64,000 nucleotides of DNA from Sphaerolaimus hirsutus (GCA_964036195.1 OZ038459.1:21387206-21451205), one strand, 5' to 3'; counted from the first letter of the stretch, positions 30,901 to 39,835 are shown. The notes: a model not told the origin generated them from the sequence alone. Numbers and translations are program-made.

Positions 30901-33714
30901 TCCGGCAAAATTTCAGCAAGTTTTTTCTGTTTCCGGCATAATTGCAGCAAATTTTTCCGTTTCCGTTTCCGTTTTCCGGCCATTCATTTTTCTGTTTTCC
31001 GTTTTCCGGCAAGTGCAAAATTTTTTCCATTTCCGTTTCCGTTTTCCGGCAAGTTCAAAAAATTTTCCATTTCCGTTTCCGTTTTCCGCCAAAAAGTTTT
31101 TGTTGACACCCTAGTTAGAACGCTATACGTTAACTTATTGACGACAATGATTATTTTTCATCTTTCATACAAAAATCGCATGCTTTATATCGTCATTGGC
31201 ACGCTTCAAACGTGTGACATAAATGAGTGCGAGGGCAGAGTATCATGTTCACCTAGTATATTTACTCCAGAGTTGTGCAAATACTGGTATTTTTGGAAAA
31301 CGTAAACGTAAACGTAAATACCTTTTCCAAATCAAAAGTATAAATACTAAAACGTAAGGTATTTTTAAAATACCAAGGAATACGTAAAAAGAAACGTAAA
31401 CGTAAATTTTTTACTTTTATTTTTTACTTTTACCATTATTTTCAGCTTTAGATGGGTAAATCGCTCCATCTGCACCACTTTCTGTTTTAGTGTGGCGAAA
31501 TCCAACTACGCTGGTGATTCTGGGGGAGTCCCAGGGGCCAGTTCCGCAAGTAGACAAGTTAAGAGTTAAAAGTTAAGAGTTGAGTTAAAGGTTAAAAGTT
31601 GAGTCAAAAGTTGAGTTAAAAGTTAAGAGTTGAGTTAAAGGTTAAAAGTTGAGTCAAAAGTTGAGTTAAAAGTTAAGAGTTGAGTTAAAGGTTAAAAGTT
31701 GAGTCAAAAGTTGAGTTAAAAGTTAAGAGTTGAGTTAAAGGTTAAAAGTTAAGTCAAAAGTTGAGTTAAAGGTTAAAAGTTGAGTCAAAAGTTGAGTTAA
31801 ATGTTAAGAGTTGAGTTAAAGGTTAAAAGATGAGTTAAAAGTTGATTTAAAAGACAAATGGGTCATTCGTTGCAGAAGCGCGATACGCTGATCTTCAATC
31901 ATATTTTGTCCCCACACAGCCATTTCGAAACAACGTTCGGCGATTTTTTCTTTTTTTAGCGATAATTTTTTTGGATACGTTATTTTCAAATGATGTGCAT
32001 ACAACATTGGCACCATGCCAGCGAACAGCCGTATCGATACCAATTTCATATTTTTATTTTTTTATATTTTTTTACCAGCATTTTCCACTTGTCTCTTAAC
32101 TCTCAACTCTTAACTCAACTCTTAACTCAACTTTTAACTCTTAACTCAACTTTTAACCTTTAACTCAACTCTTAACCTTTAACTCAACCTTTAACTCAAC
32201 TCTTAACATTTAACTCAACTTTTAACTTTTCTCTTAAATTTTCACTTTTCTCTTAAACTTTAACTTTTCTCTTAAACTTTAACTTTACTCTTAACTCGCC
32301 ATTTGTCTTTTTACTCAACTCTTAACTTTTAACTCTTAACTTGTCCACTTGCGGAACCGGCACCTGACCCTGTAAAATGCCTTGAAAATGTCAAATGGCA
32401 TGCAAAGTGTCTTAAGTCATGCAAAATGCCCTGGAAGGTGGCAAATCTTTGCCATTTTGCTGGGCATTTTACATAAGTTTTGACATTTGCATGAAATTTT
32501 ACATTTTACAGGGCATCTTACATTCTGGGATTCGCACCAGAGCTTGCACTCGCCCTGCCAGTTTCAAAACGTGTGCTACTCACAGTTGTTGCAAGCGTTC
32601 AGAATTCATCACAAAAATTTTTATAAAGACAAGGTTCCACAAACAAACAAAAAGTGTTCAGCATTTGAACACATTTATGAATATGTACCCAGTATTCCAT
32701 GTGTAAGTGCAAGGGTGCAGTCACTTTTTATGTTTATGTGAAATGTGTTTATGCAAAAACACAAGAATATTGTTGGCTGCAGGTGGTGTGGCCCATTTGA
32801 ACATGTGCACTTGTGAACGATCACAAGTTTTTTTTTTACGTTTTCCCTAGTACCCGGGTATTTTGGTGAGGAAAACGTAATAAAACGTAATGGTATTTTT
32901 GGAAAACGTAAACGTAAACGTAAGTATAAATACCTGAATAACCGGGTATTTCGGGTAAACGTAAATACGTTTTTCCAACTCTGATTTACTCACAACAGTC
33001 CCACATCTTGTAAAATGTCAAATGTCATGCAAAGTGTTTAAAGTAATGTAAAATGCTCTGGAAAATCCTAAACTTCCTTCGCCATTTGCAGGTCATTTTA
33101 CATGACTTTAAACACTTTGCATGACATTGACTTACAGGGTCTGGAAGTGGCCACTGGGCAGCAGCTGTTTGAAAGCCAAAAGGTGTCAAAAGTCATGTAA
33201 AATGCCCTGTAAAATAACAAATGTCATGCAAGGTGTTAAAACTCATGTAAAGCGGCAATGTGACGCAAAGTGTCAAAAGTCATGTAAAATGCCCTGTAAT
33301 GTGACAAATGTCATGAAAAGTGTCAAAAGTCTACATGTACAAAAATGTACATGTAAAATAATCTGTGAAGTAAAATACCAACTGTCAAAAGTCAAAGTGT
33401 CAAAAGTCATTTTTTTAATTGAAGTCGCCATTTTACAGGGTCTGGGAGTAGCGTGGCACCTGGATTTTATCTTTTGTTCAGATGTGCTTTTTACAAATTT
33501 ACTTTTAAGTTGAAGATATTTATGTTTTTTTCAATGCTCTCAGATTCGCCACTATGATGAACAAAGTTCTCCAGTTGACCAGGGACAAAATTTAATTAGC
33601 CTGACCCGTTTTCTCGGACAGAAGATTAATTGGCTTGTCTCTTATTTCTTTGATTGGCTTGTCTCTTACTCTAATTCTAATTCTACAATACCGCCAGAAA
33701 AAAACCTAACATGA
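21800..33714 (+). CDS. Unrecognised membrane protein with four predicted TM segments, whole gene
   Basis: I do not recognise the family. Probable exons: 21800-21933, about 23015-23170 (unsure), 24421-24459, 24653-24832, 25493-25691, 26126-26233, 26424-26472, 26648-26657, 26838-27132, 30170-30430, 32541-32702, about 33162-33182, 33544-33714. From 24421 to 32702 all phases agree. The predicted product has a Pro/Leu-rich N-terminus; TM1 (PIILWILLIIATAALSALLY); a ~95-residue loop with an NNT glycosylation sequon; TM2 (MISLLAVPLYCVAVVM); a short basic loop; TM3 (AIISCILLIGIFIITTYI); a ~45-residue loop; TM4 (VLTIVACAPFVAVLFAFLV); and a long polar C-terminal tail. Four-span topology with two external loops resembles tetraspanin- or claudin-like folds, but I see no CCG or claudin signature. 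At least three of its introns are introners. Confidence 0.65.
21934..23014. repeat. Intron region with CATGTAGACCC element
   Basis: About 22540-22945 has ends GGCCTATAACGCATGTAGAC and GTTTACATGCGTAATGGCAC. Upstream, 21935-22440 repeats GTACTGGGTA/AAGTACTGAGTAAAA words. Confidence 0.55.
23015..23170 (+). CDS. Membrane-protein gene, possible exon 2
   Basis: An open frame of good coding character (YARRHFGLLVSFYFMKCTAE, then HYFLRGLRLGILRLEVD) follows a possible AATCAG acceptor. It ends at a diverged introner (23171-23350). The exact splice sites and phase to neighbours are not settled, so membership of this gene is inferred from position only. Confidence 0.4.
23171..23350. mobile_element. Introner A-5, diverged, in the membrane-protein gene
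   Basis: Left GGGGGCAGTACCGGACCCTG, right CAGTGTCTGGGAGTGGCACC, with arms TAAAATGTCATGAAAAGTG and their inverse. CCCG flanks both sides. No GT at the left end, so it may not act alone as an intron here. Confidence 0.65.
23351..24420. repeat. Intron region with an ACTAGTTTTCACACG element
   Basis: About 23685-23880: GCGCACACTAGTTTTCACAC and GTGTGAAAACTAGTGTGCGC are inverted ends. Sisters at 58201-58440 and 59930-60181. Before it, 23520-23640 holds GCGCCATGGCGCC words. Confidence 0.65.
24421..24459 (+). CDS. Membrane-protein gene, 39-nt exon
   Basis: Encodes RNLYTIRAFCMA plus a split Arg codon, ending CCAG directly before an introner. It joins the TM1 exon in phase. The acceptor (GGAAAACAG) has a weak pyrimidine tract. 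Confidence 0.5.
24460..24652. mobile_element. Introner A-6, complete
   Basis: 193 bp from GTGCCACTCACAGACCCTG to CAGGGTCTTGGAGTGGTCC + CAG, with CCAG on both sides. It splits an Arg codon in frame (CMAR / CKRYG). Confidence 0.8.
24653..24832 (+). CDS. Membrane-protein gene, TM1 exon
   Basis: Begins right after the introner end GTCCCAG. It encodes CKRYGLA, then the hydrophobic PIILWILLIIATAALSALLY, then CFEAESWAADIQRKRY and more. Donor GTGAGT, phase 2. Confidence 0.75.
24833..25492. repeat. Membrane-protein intron with GCGCC palindromes
   Basis: Holds GGCGCTAGCGCC/GGCGCCATTTTGGCGCC arrays (24855-25030 and 25115-25300), including CCATCACTAG..CTAGTGATGG ends of the TAGTGATGG family, then the family-B copy. 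Confidence 0.6.
25310..25470. repeat. Family-B element inside a membrane-protein intron
   Basis: AAGTGTGAAGTAAAAGTC arms and right end CTCCACTTGCGGAATTGACC. The left terminus is weak. Unlike B-1 it is internal to a larger intron (24833-25492). Confidence 0.6.
25493..25691 (+). CDS. Membrane-protein gene, extracellular-loop exon
   Basis: Encodes KLFNNTKTYIFIDIDTSVY and DRLYDHILHSLEPVNVFDW through GIEG. NNT is a potential N-glycosylation site. Acceptor ATTGCAG, donor GTCAGT, phase 0. Confidence 0.75.
25692..26125. other. Membrane-protein intron, no clear element
   Basis: AT-rich, with GAATTC/GAAATTC direct repeats near 25760-25800. A fragment like TTCTATTCGAAGAAATATGG at 26085 resembles the end of the ACCGTATTTCTTC family. 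Confidence 0.5.
26126..26233 (+). CDS. Membrane-protein gene, TM2 exon
   Basis: Encodes VKPGSLNGQCVDIMISLLAV and PLYCVAVVMTSRTLHL. Its last codon CTG is duplicated at the far side of the following introner. Confidence 0.75.
26234..26423. mobile_element. Introner A-7, complete, with CTG target copies
   Basis: 190 bp, strong palindrome from GTGCCAATCCCAGACCCTG to CAGGGTCTGGGATTGCCCC + CTG. Second case of a GT..TG apparent intron. Exact removal keeps RTLHLVAGMK in frame. Confidence 0.85.
26424..26472 (+). CDS. Membrane-protein gene, 49-nt exon between two introners
   Basis: Encodes VAGMKLRLQYVHLYAP plus one base, a basic cytoplasmic loop between TM2 and TM3. Both flanking introns are members of introner family A. 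Confidence 0.65.
26473..26647. mobile_element. Introner A-8 with GG at the 5' splice position
   Basis: 175 bp from GGGCCAGTCCCAAGCCCTG to CAGGGTGTGGGACTGCCCC + CAG. The expected GT is GG here. Frame logic with the 10-nt exon supports this boundary. Confidence 0.65.
26648..26657 (+). CDS. 10-nt micro-exon between two introners
   Basis: ATACCGCAAA sits between the CCCCCAG end of one introner and the GTGCCCTG start of the next. With it, the flanking exons join as APDTAKRRLF with no frame break; without it, the phases do not match. Confidence 0.6.
26658..26837. mobile_element. Introner A-9, partly degenerate
   Basis: Starts GTGCCCTGTAAAATGTAAAC. CATGACATTTTACATTTTAC marks the inverse arm, and the acceptor TTTACAG lies further downstream. 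It forms the intron after the 10-nt exon. Confidence 0.65.
26838..27132 (+). CDS. Membrane-protein gene, TM3-TM4 exon
   Basis: Encodes RRLFPAIISCILLIGIFII, a soluble loop (PYNYRKPPEYIDHLNP and more) and TM4 LTIVACAPFVAVLFAFLVRL ending IWPE. Acceptor TTTACAG, donor GTATGT, phase 0. It is the longest and most convincing exon of this gene. Confidence 0.8.
27133..30169. repeat. Long membrane-protein intron with three element families
   Basis: Contains the TAGTGATGG element 27408-28329, an AT-rich stretch to 28990, a TACGTTTAC/GTAAACG-rich stretch 29100-29600, and a C-rich-arm element 29692-30098. Confidence 0.65.
27408..28329. mobile_element. TAGTGATGG hAT-like element with GCGCCATGGCGC arms
   Basis: 922 bp. 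Ends TAGTGATGGAAAAGCGCCA and GGCGCTTTTTCCATCACTA, perfect 8-bp duplication GTGCTGAC (27400-27407, 28330-28337). The arms are dense GGCGCTTTTGGCGCTTGGCG repeats, and a C-rich-arm end is nested at 27780-27890. Confidence 0.85.
30170..30430 (+). CDS. Membrane-protein gene, polar cytoplasmic exon
   Basis: Encodes 87 hydrophilic residues rich in Asn, Ser, Asp and Glu (AGNSHDFNQKNSATNDGK, ELYYRNQDEIALDGDSSM, DERTWLAE). Acceptor TTTTCAG, donor GTGAGT, both phase 0. Confidence 0.75.
30552..31113. mobile_element. TAGGGTGTCAA foldback element, intact
   Basis: Ends TAGGGTGTCAACTTTCCG and TTGTTGACACCCTA, perfect 8-bp duplication GTTAGAAC (30544-30551, 31114-31121). Interior made of CCGTTTCCGTTTTCCGGC words. 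Confidence 0.85.
31534..32360. mobile_element. Family-B foldback with GAGTTGAGTTAAAGGTTAAA arrays
   Basis: Ends GGGCCAGTTCCGCAAGTAGA and GTCCACTTGCGGAACCGGCA. Inverted minisatellite arms 31555-31850 and 32095-32345 flank a unique 240-bp core carrying the minus-strand ORF. Confidence 0.75.
31816..32049 (-). other. Small coding-like ORF in the core of a family-B foldback element
   Basis: ATG at 32049 (minus) opens MKLVSIRLFAGMVPMLYAHH, then KITYPKKLSLKKEKIAERCF and EMAVWGQNMIEDQRIALLQR. The frame then runs into minisatellite. The first ~65 residues have coding-like composition. It lies antisense in an intron of the membrane-protein gene, between inverted GTTAAGAGTTGAG arrays. A captured exon or small gene is possible; not recognised. 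Confidence 0.35.
32361..32540. mobile_element. Introner A-10 at the 3' end of a long intron
   Basis: Left CACCTGACCCTGTAAAATGC, arms TGTCAAATGGCATGCAAAG, right CATCTTACATTCTGGGATTC + GCACCAG. It abuts the family-B foldback at 31534-32360 and provides the acceptor of the exon at 32541. Confidence 0.7.
32541..32702 (+). CDS. Membrane-protein gene, Cys/His-containing exon
   Basis: Begins at the right end of an introner (CGCACCAG). It encodes SLHSPCQFQNVCYSQLLQAF and KKCSAFEHIYEYVPSIPC. Donor GTAAGT, phase 0. Confidence 0.7.
33000..33161. mobile_element. Introner A-11, diverged
   Basis: Left CAGTCCCACATCTTGTAAAATG region, right CTTACAGGGTCTGGAAGTGG, with GTCATG/CATGAC arms. It lies between the exon at 32541 and the putative 21-nt exon. 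Confidence 0.6.
33162..33182 (+). CDS. Membrane-protein gene, possible micro-exon (QLFESQK)
   Basis: Twenty-one in-phase bases between an introner right end with GGGCAG and a donor GTGTCA. An 18-nt version from 33165 is also possible. Without it the flanking exons still join in phase, so its inclusion is uncertain. Confidence 0.35.
33183..33543. mobile_element. Introner A-12, internally repeated
   Basis: Starts GTGTCAAAAGTCATGTAAAATG. It contains three or more copies of the GTCAAAAGTCATGTAAAATGC block and ends its palindromic part at CATTTTACAGGGTCTGGGAG (33452), then ordinary sequence to CTCTCAG. Confidence 0.6.
33544..33714 (+). CDS. Membrane-protein gene, terminal exon
   Basis: Encodes IRHYDEQSSPVDQGQNLISL, then LGQKINWLVSYFFDWLVSYS and an Asn/Ser tail ending PPEKNLT before TGA. 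The repeated WLVSY could be an amphipathic or membrane-associated segment. Acceptor CTCTCAG. Confidence 0.7.
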   Translation: MRHYDEQSSPVDQGQNLISLTRFLGQKINWLVSYFFDWLVSYSNSNSTIPPEKNLT

Positions 33715-34772
33715 TTTTCAACGTCACATCACACTTTTTTCACTGTATTCGACTTAATTCATCAGAATAACACTTTTTTGTGAAGGACTCAGTCCGATCA
33801 TCAGTAGATCTTGAAAAATTTAGAGGGATCGGCAGTAAAAAACCCAAAATTACAATAAATCGGGCTGCCCGAAAAGAACGTGTCGGGCTAATAAAAATTG
33901 CGACCAGATAAGTCCACTGATTGCAGCGGACAACTCAAATCTTGCAGCCGCGTCGAATGGAAAGAGCGGCCACAAAGGATTGCTTTGAGCTTGAGGTTTT
34001 ATAGAGAATGATCTTTCGCTATTGTAGTTGTTGAGTGCATTTAAAATACTTTGGTTTTCCCGATTTTGATTACGCGCGTCGATGTTTCAAAGTCGATAAG
34101 TCCAAATTGAGTTAGGTGCCAAAGTTAATCGACTTGTTGTCCCGCTCAATTTCAACCATCTTCAATTTCAACCGTTCTTTCAACTTTGGTATATCCATTT
34201 TTGAAGCGACGTAATTTGACAACATTGAAAGAATTAATGAAAAAAATGGCCACAACTTTGACAAGTCATCTCTTGCGTCCGTTTTTATTATGTTGCGAAA
34301 AATAGCAATGAATTACGCTACGTTGGAGACAAACTTCTGAAAGTCCAAAATATGTCCAAACCTATTTTTCCCACTATGGGAACGGAATGAAAACAAACGA
34401 AACGCCATGGCGCTTTTCCTGGGTGTGGCGCCAAGCGCCTATAGCGCCACAGCAAAATAGCGCCAAGAGCCAAAAACGCCATGGCGCTTTTTGCATTGGC
34501 GCTAGCGCCATGATTCTTTTCATCACTACACTGGGCTAATCCAAGTTTAAAAAAAAGTGAAATCACGCTCATATCAGCTAGTGGAGCGGGGTGAACATGC
34601 AACGTTTGCAGAAAATGGAGTTTGAAAGTTTAAAAACGCGATTTGTGCAGAATGGGCATTCTGGACTTATCGACTTTTTTTAGGAGTCAACGCTTCGTTT
34701 GTATCCATTTTAAAACACTGCATGAATAGGAGATTTGTTGGAAAAAAATTAAGGTTGTTTCTGTACAGGTTT
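33715..34772. other. Intergenic, mostly unexplained
   Basis: No gene or TIR element recognised up to 34380. 34400-34530 holds GCGCCATGGCGC words of the TAGTGATGG type (ends CATTGGCGCTAGCGCCATGA). Confidence 0.5.
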
Positions 34773-35273
34773 ACCGTATTTCTTCTGATAGAAAGCGCTG
34801 TTCAATTTTTTAGTCAACTTCTAACCTGCCGTTGTGTTGGAGTTGCCGTTCTATTGAAGTAAGCCGTTCTATTAAAAGGAATATGGTTAGTAGCTTATCA
34901 GTATTCAGTAAAACATTACCTTTTTGCTCAGCTGTAGTAAATATTTACCGTATTTCTTCTAATAGAACGGCATACCTCCAATTGAACGGCACCTACAATA
35001 GAACAGCAGAAAGGAATTACGTTGGGAGTGCGCCAAAACACAAAAATGAATCAAAAGTGGATGGATATGTTAAGAAAGGTGTTAAATCTGAAATTGAGTC
35101 TCTGATATTAAAATATTGCTCAAGCTTCATGACCAATAAAGCTATTTTGAAATGAGCAATGAGTGAACAAATTGGTGACAAAAAAGAACGGCATCCTCTA
35201 ATAGAATGGCAGGTAAAAAAGTTGACGAAAAAAATAGAAGGGCGCTCTTCTAAATATTAGAAGAAATACGGTA
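34773..35273. mobile_element. ACCGTATTTCTTC element
   Basis: Ends ACCGTATTTCTTCTGATAGA and TTAGAAGAAATACGGT. Interior repeats of CTATTGAA/AATAGAACGGCA. Relatives at 37122-37993 and 49568-49640. Confidence 0.7.
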
Positions 35274-35274
35274 T

Positions 35275-35690
35275 GTTAAATACCCAAAATTCTCGTATAA
35301 AACCCCACGGGAGTTATTTTTTCCTCAGACGTTTTACAGGGGGAGTTATTCAAGGGGGGAGTTATTCGAGGGGGGAGTTAATTTTTCCCCAGAAAACTTG
35401 AACTTAATTCATTGTATGGAGCCAGTAAATATGTAAACTCATGCATTTCAAATATTTAACTGTACAACAACAACAAAAAGATGTGTATACACTGCATACA
35501 CATCATGTATCTGCTGTCGCTGCTGCAGGCTAATATGCTTTTGTATTTTTGTTTGTATCGTTTTCATGCAGAGGGTGGAGTTATTCAAGGGGGGAGTTAT
35601 TCGGGGGGGGGGGGGGGGTTATTTTTTCTTTACTTCCCAACAGGGGGGGTATTCGAGGGGGGTCTCATTCGAGGATTTGCGGTTTGTGCG
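35275..35690. mobile_element. C/G-rich-arm element (ATTCGAGGGGGGAGTTA)
   Basis: Left AAATTCTCGTATAAAACCCC, right TTCGAGGATTTGCGGTTT, G-rich arms with a G tract at 35605-35620. Confidence 0.7.
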
Positions 35691-35765
35691 ACTATTTACA
35701 CATTTTTTATGCCATATTGAGGTAATTTTATGCCATTTTATGCCATTTTTTATGCCACATTCTAA

Positions 35766-37115
35766 ACACCTTCCCGGACAAGTTCACCGCCCATTTTTTT
35801 ATTTCACTTCGAATGCAATATCTCCGTCCATGGGGGTGTTATAAGGCTGAAACTTTGTATATATTACGTTGTAATACCCCCTTACTCCCCAACAATGGGG
35901 GGAGGTGCGGCGACTCACTACAGGGTGGGTCGCCCTATATGCAAAAAAATTTTGTGGCGTTTTTGGTGTCCCAAGCAAGTTCACCACCCACTTGATTAGC
36001 TACACTTTGAAGGCTATATCTCCAGCTGTGAGGGCGGTAGAAAGCTGAAATTTGGGGGATGTCTTGCCAACAATCCCCCTCACAATACACCAGTGGGGCG
36101 GCTGCCGACGACCCACTAAAGCATGGGTCACTGCATATAAATTTGATAATTGGTTTAAGAACAACGCAAGTGTCCCAAACAAGTTCGCTACCCAACTGCA
36201 TTAAAAAAATGTTGTGAGAACATACCTGATATAAACTTGAATCAGATATGAACCCTAGTTCTGCTCATTAATTTTTTTTCAGTAGGGCACCCACCCTGTC
36301 CCATAAACAGCAGATTGAAAATTTCACTTTAAACCAATTTTTGGATCACACTTAAAAAGTTGGTTTACAAAGTTCACCAGGGGAGGGTCTAACGTTCAAA
36401 GTTATGTAAACAACATAACCTCTAAAATGCTTCCATAAGGAAATTTATTTGGGGTGAATGAAAAAGTGAAAATTTTGTCAAATTTTCTTCCTGAAATGAC
36501 ATCATTTTGACATCATAGAATTCACCCCAAGTAAATTTCCTTATGGAAGCATTTTAAAGGTTATGTTGTTGACATAACTTTGAACCTTAGATCCTCCCCT
36601 ACTGAAAAAAATTTTGTTGGCTGAAATAGTGTTCCAACCCGATTCATTTTTATATTAGGTATGTTGTTGCAACAATTTTTTATGCAGTTGGGTGATGAAC
36701 TTGCTTTGGGACACTTGGGCTGTTTTTAGAAAATGATTAACTTTATATGCAGTGACCCATGCTTTAGTGGGTCGTTGGCAGCCGCCCCACTGGTGGATCG
36801 TGAAGGGGGTTGTTGGCAAGACATCCCCCAAATTTCAGCTTTATACTGCCATCACAGCTGGAGATATGGCTCTCGTAGTGTAGCCAATCAAGTGGGTGGT
36901 GAACTTGTTTGGGACACCAAAAACGCCAAAAAAATTGTTGCATATAGGGCAACCCACCCTGTGGTGAGTCGCCGCACCTCCCCCATTGTTGGGGAGTAGA
37001 GGGGTCTTACAACTTTATATATACAAAGTTACAGCTTTATAACACCCCCATGGACGGAGATATTGCATTCGAAGTGAAATAAAAAAATGGGTGGTGAACT
37101 TGTCCGGGAAGGTGT
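35766..37115. repeat. 1.35-kb palindrome
   Basis: ACACCTTCCCGGACAAGTTC on the left and its inverse on the right. Inverted copies of CGAATGCAATATCTCCGTCC and CACCTCCCCCATTGTTGG follow in mirror order, with the centre near 36480. It could form a very long hairpin. Confidence 0.8.
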
Positions 37116-37121
37116 TTATTA

Positions 37122-37993
37122 GAGGTGCCGTTCTATTGGAGGCTGCTCTTCTATTTTGTTTTCCGAATTTTTTATCATTCTTCATATGAACGTAGTGTTT
37201 TGGATGAAACATCAACAACATTTTGATATCAGATGAGCATCAATTAAAACAACACCAATTGCGAAAACAACCTTGAATCACAATTATGAACACTTTGGAT
37301 GTTCTCACACCACCCATTTTTCTAATATTTTTGTGTTCGAGCACTTTTCCAGTGTAATTTTTACCTGCCGTTCTATAGGAGGTGCCATTCTATTGGAGGC
37401 TGCCATTCTATTCTTTTCATGAGTGCAAAAATGTGCCAAAATCTGCCGTTCTGTTCGAGGTGCGGTCCTAATGGAGGTATGCCGTCCTATTATGCTATGA
37501 TTACAGCTCGGGCGTAAAATTCCAGCGTAAAATTCCATCGCAAAATCGATTATAAAAAAGTGCATGACGATACAGGTCTGCAATTTTTCATGGAGAATAT
37601 GTTTATCAATACCTTCATTGTGTCCCAGAGTCATCATCCGCAGTCACTGCCATTTGATTGTGGAAATTCAAAAATTTCTATTTTACGTTGGAATTTTACG
37701 CGAGCTGAAGAAAAATCAATTCTACGCTATGTCATTGCATGCAATCACCTGGCGTAGAATTGAGTTTTCTTCAGCTGGCGTAAAATTGCAGCGTAAAATC
37801 GAAATTTTTGAATTTTCAGAATCAAATAGAAGTGACCGTGGACGATGACCCTTGGTCACAATGAAGGTATTGATGAACATATTCTCCATGAAAAATTGCA
37901 GACCTGTATCAACATCCACTTTCATGTAATCAATTTTGCGATGGAATTTTACGCTGGAATTTTACGCCCGAGCTGTAATCGCTCCATTACAAG
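37122..37993. repeat. ACCGTATTTCTTC-family remnant with a nested 480-bp palindrome
   Basis: GCCGTTCTATTGGAGG words and right end ACAAGAAATACGGTA. Nested 37499-37980 has ends GATTACAGCTCGGGCGTAAA and TTTACGCCCGAGCTGTAATC and long inverted arms. Confidence 0.7.
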
Positions 37994-38190
37994 AAATACG
38001 GTAATGATTTTTTTCAATTGAAGAGTTTCATTCCAAAAATGCACAAGCGACATATATATCTCAGATCCCCTATGAAAAACAGAACTTTCACGTCGAAAGT
38101 GCACATATCCATCTCGGACCACCGCAGTTTCATTTCATAAGTGCACATAAAATCCAAAAAATAGTTTCATTTGCAAAGTGCACGCGTGCT

Positions 38191-38727
38191 TAGGGTGTCA
38201 ACAAAAACTTTTTGGCGGAAAACGGAAACGGAAACGGAAAAAAATTTGCACTTGCCGGAAAATGGAAAAAAATTTGCACCTGCCGGAAAACGGAAAACGG
38301 AAAAATGAAAGGCCAGAAAATGGAAACGGAAACGGAAAAATTTGCTGACATTATGTCAGAAACAGAAAAAATTTGCTGAAATTTTGCCAGAAACGGAAAA
38401 AATTGCAGAAATTTATCCAGAAATCAAAAAATTTGCAGAAATCTTGCTAGAAACAGAAACAATTCACATAATTGAGAACCTGCATGCATGGTTACCAGTT
38501 TGGCTGAAACAGAAAACATAGTATTGAGCCAGAAAATGAAAAAAAGTTAGAAAAACAGACAATTGAGCCGGAAAACGAAAAAAGGCAAAAAACTGAAATT
38601 TTAGCCGGAAAATGGAAAATGAGCTGGAAAAACGGAAACGGAAAAAAATTTAGCAGCCGGAAAACGGAAACGGAAAAATATTTGCCCACGGAAAGCGGAA
38701 AACGGAAAATGGAAAGTTGACACCCTA
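38191..38727. mobile_element. TAGGGTGTCAA foldback element
   Basis: Ends TAGGGTGTCAACAAAAAC and GTTGACACCCTA, flanks CGCGTGCT / GACGTGCT. GGAAACGGAAAA interior. Confidence 0.8.
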
Positions 38728-39682
38728 GACGTGCTCCCGATCGCTCGCGAAGAGCCGGCCAGATTTCCCCTACAAAAAAGTTTCATTTCCAAAAGTGCAC
38801 ACGTGAATTTCCAAATCAATTTTGCACTATATATAAAAAATGTTTGTGTGTGTGTATATATAGATCTGAAAATTTAGGTCGAGGTACTTTTTGACATGAG
38901 CTTTGTAATGGCAGACTCAGTTTAGCTCCACGACGCATAGTTTAGCATTTATTTCACTTTGAATTGCAAATATTCAGATTTACTCCCTATTTTGAATGTT
39001 TTCCAAAAACTGACAACTCCCAAAATATTTGCTGGCCAACAAAATTTGTGGAATAGAAAAATGTAGACAAATGTTCAAGGTATCTGAAAAGTGCGGGGGA
39101 AGCTTTGTCACCCAAACATGGCGCTGTCAGGCCACTGCCAAACTTTAAAATGCGATTTTGAAAAATCGAAAAATCTGGATATGTTAACTTTTGGAATGAA
39201 AGTCTTCAATTGTAGTAGTTGATTGAATTACTAAATTCAATTAAATAAATACTACACAATGTGATGCGATCACACGTACCTACCTCGGTTGGCGAGGGCC
39301 CCCATAGCATGTAAACAGCTTGGCATCTTTACCGATCTGGTTTAATTGTCACCAATGAACACATAAAATAATCATAATAACATGGAGATAGCGTTTTTAT
39401 TCATAGTTTATTTGTATGCATTTTCATTACTATTAACTTGCATGCATCGCTAATCATGTGGTTGTTGATGTGGATGGGAGGAAAAAGTTTGAAGCGCTTA
39501 ACTTTTGATTGGAAAGACTCATATTGAACTCATTCTATGTTTTCTATGTATTCCCGTTGTCTAAAGTATTTAGCATGTTCAGAAAAATTTATTTTTTCGT
39601 GTTGAAAAACGGGTCAATAATCTAGACATCACTAAAATAACTGAAAAAAATGGAATCTGCATGTTGTCCCAATCATTTTAAT
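38728..39682. other. Intergenic, low-similarity repeats
   Basis: GTGCACATAAAA words around the preceding element (38040-38190, 38770-38830), a TGTGTGTGTGTATATATAG microsatellite at 38848, and a block at 39050-39180 similar to 21365-21480. 39340-39620 matches 1690-2160. Confidence 0.5.
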
Positions 39683-39835
39683 ACAGCAAAAATGAGTGTG
39701 TGCTGCGTCGTGAAGCATCGTGAAGTGTCTTCATGTCGACACTTCCCGACGCTGTGAAGCACTGGTTGGCACGTCCCGGCACTTCACGAACCATGCAAAG
39801 TATGCTGTAATAGTTTGTGAAGTGTACTACACTAG

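Larger units (their letters stand above)
30431..32360. repeat. Membrane-protein intron with nested elements
   Basis: 30455-31235 is a GCGTGCCAACGATTTTT element split by the TAGGGTGTCAA element 30552-31113. 31270-31500 is AACGTAAACGTAAATAC-rich. 31534-32360 is a family-B foldback. Confidence 0.7.

Noticed and set aside
35935-36999. Matching ORFs on both arms (for example CFSGSSAAAPLV, CFSGSLAAAPLV)
   Set aside because: Similarity arises because the arms of the 1.35-kb palindrome are inverted copies, not because of protein conservation.
37560-37925. Paired ORFs with CNFSWRICLSIPS or LQFFMENMFINTF
   Set aside because: Both arms of the 480-bp palindrome encode the same words. Too short and no other support.
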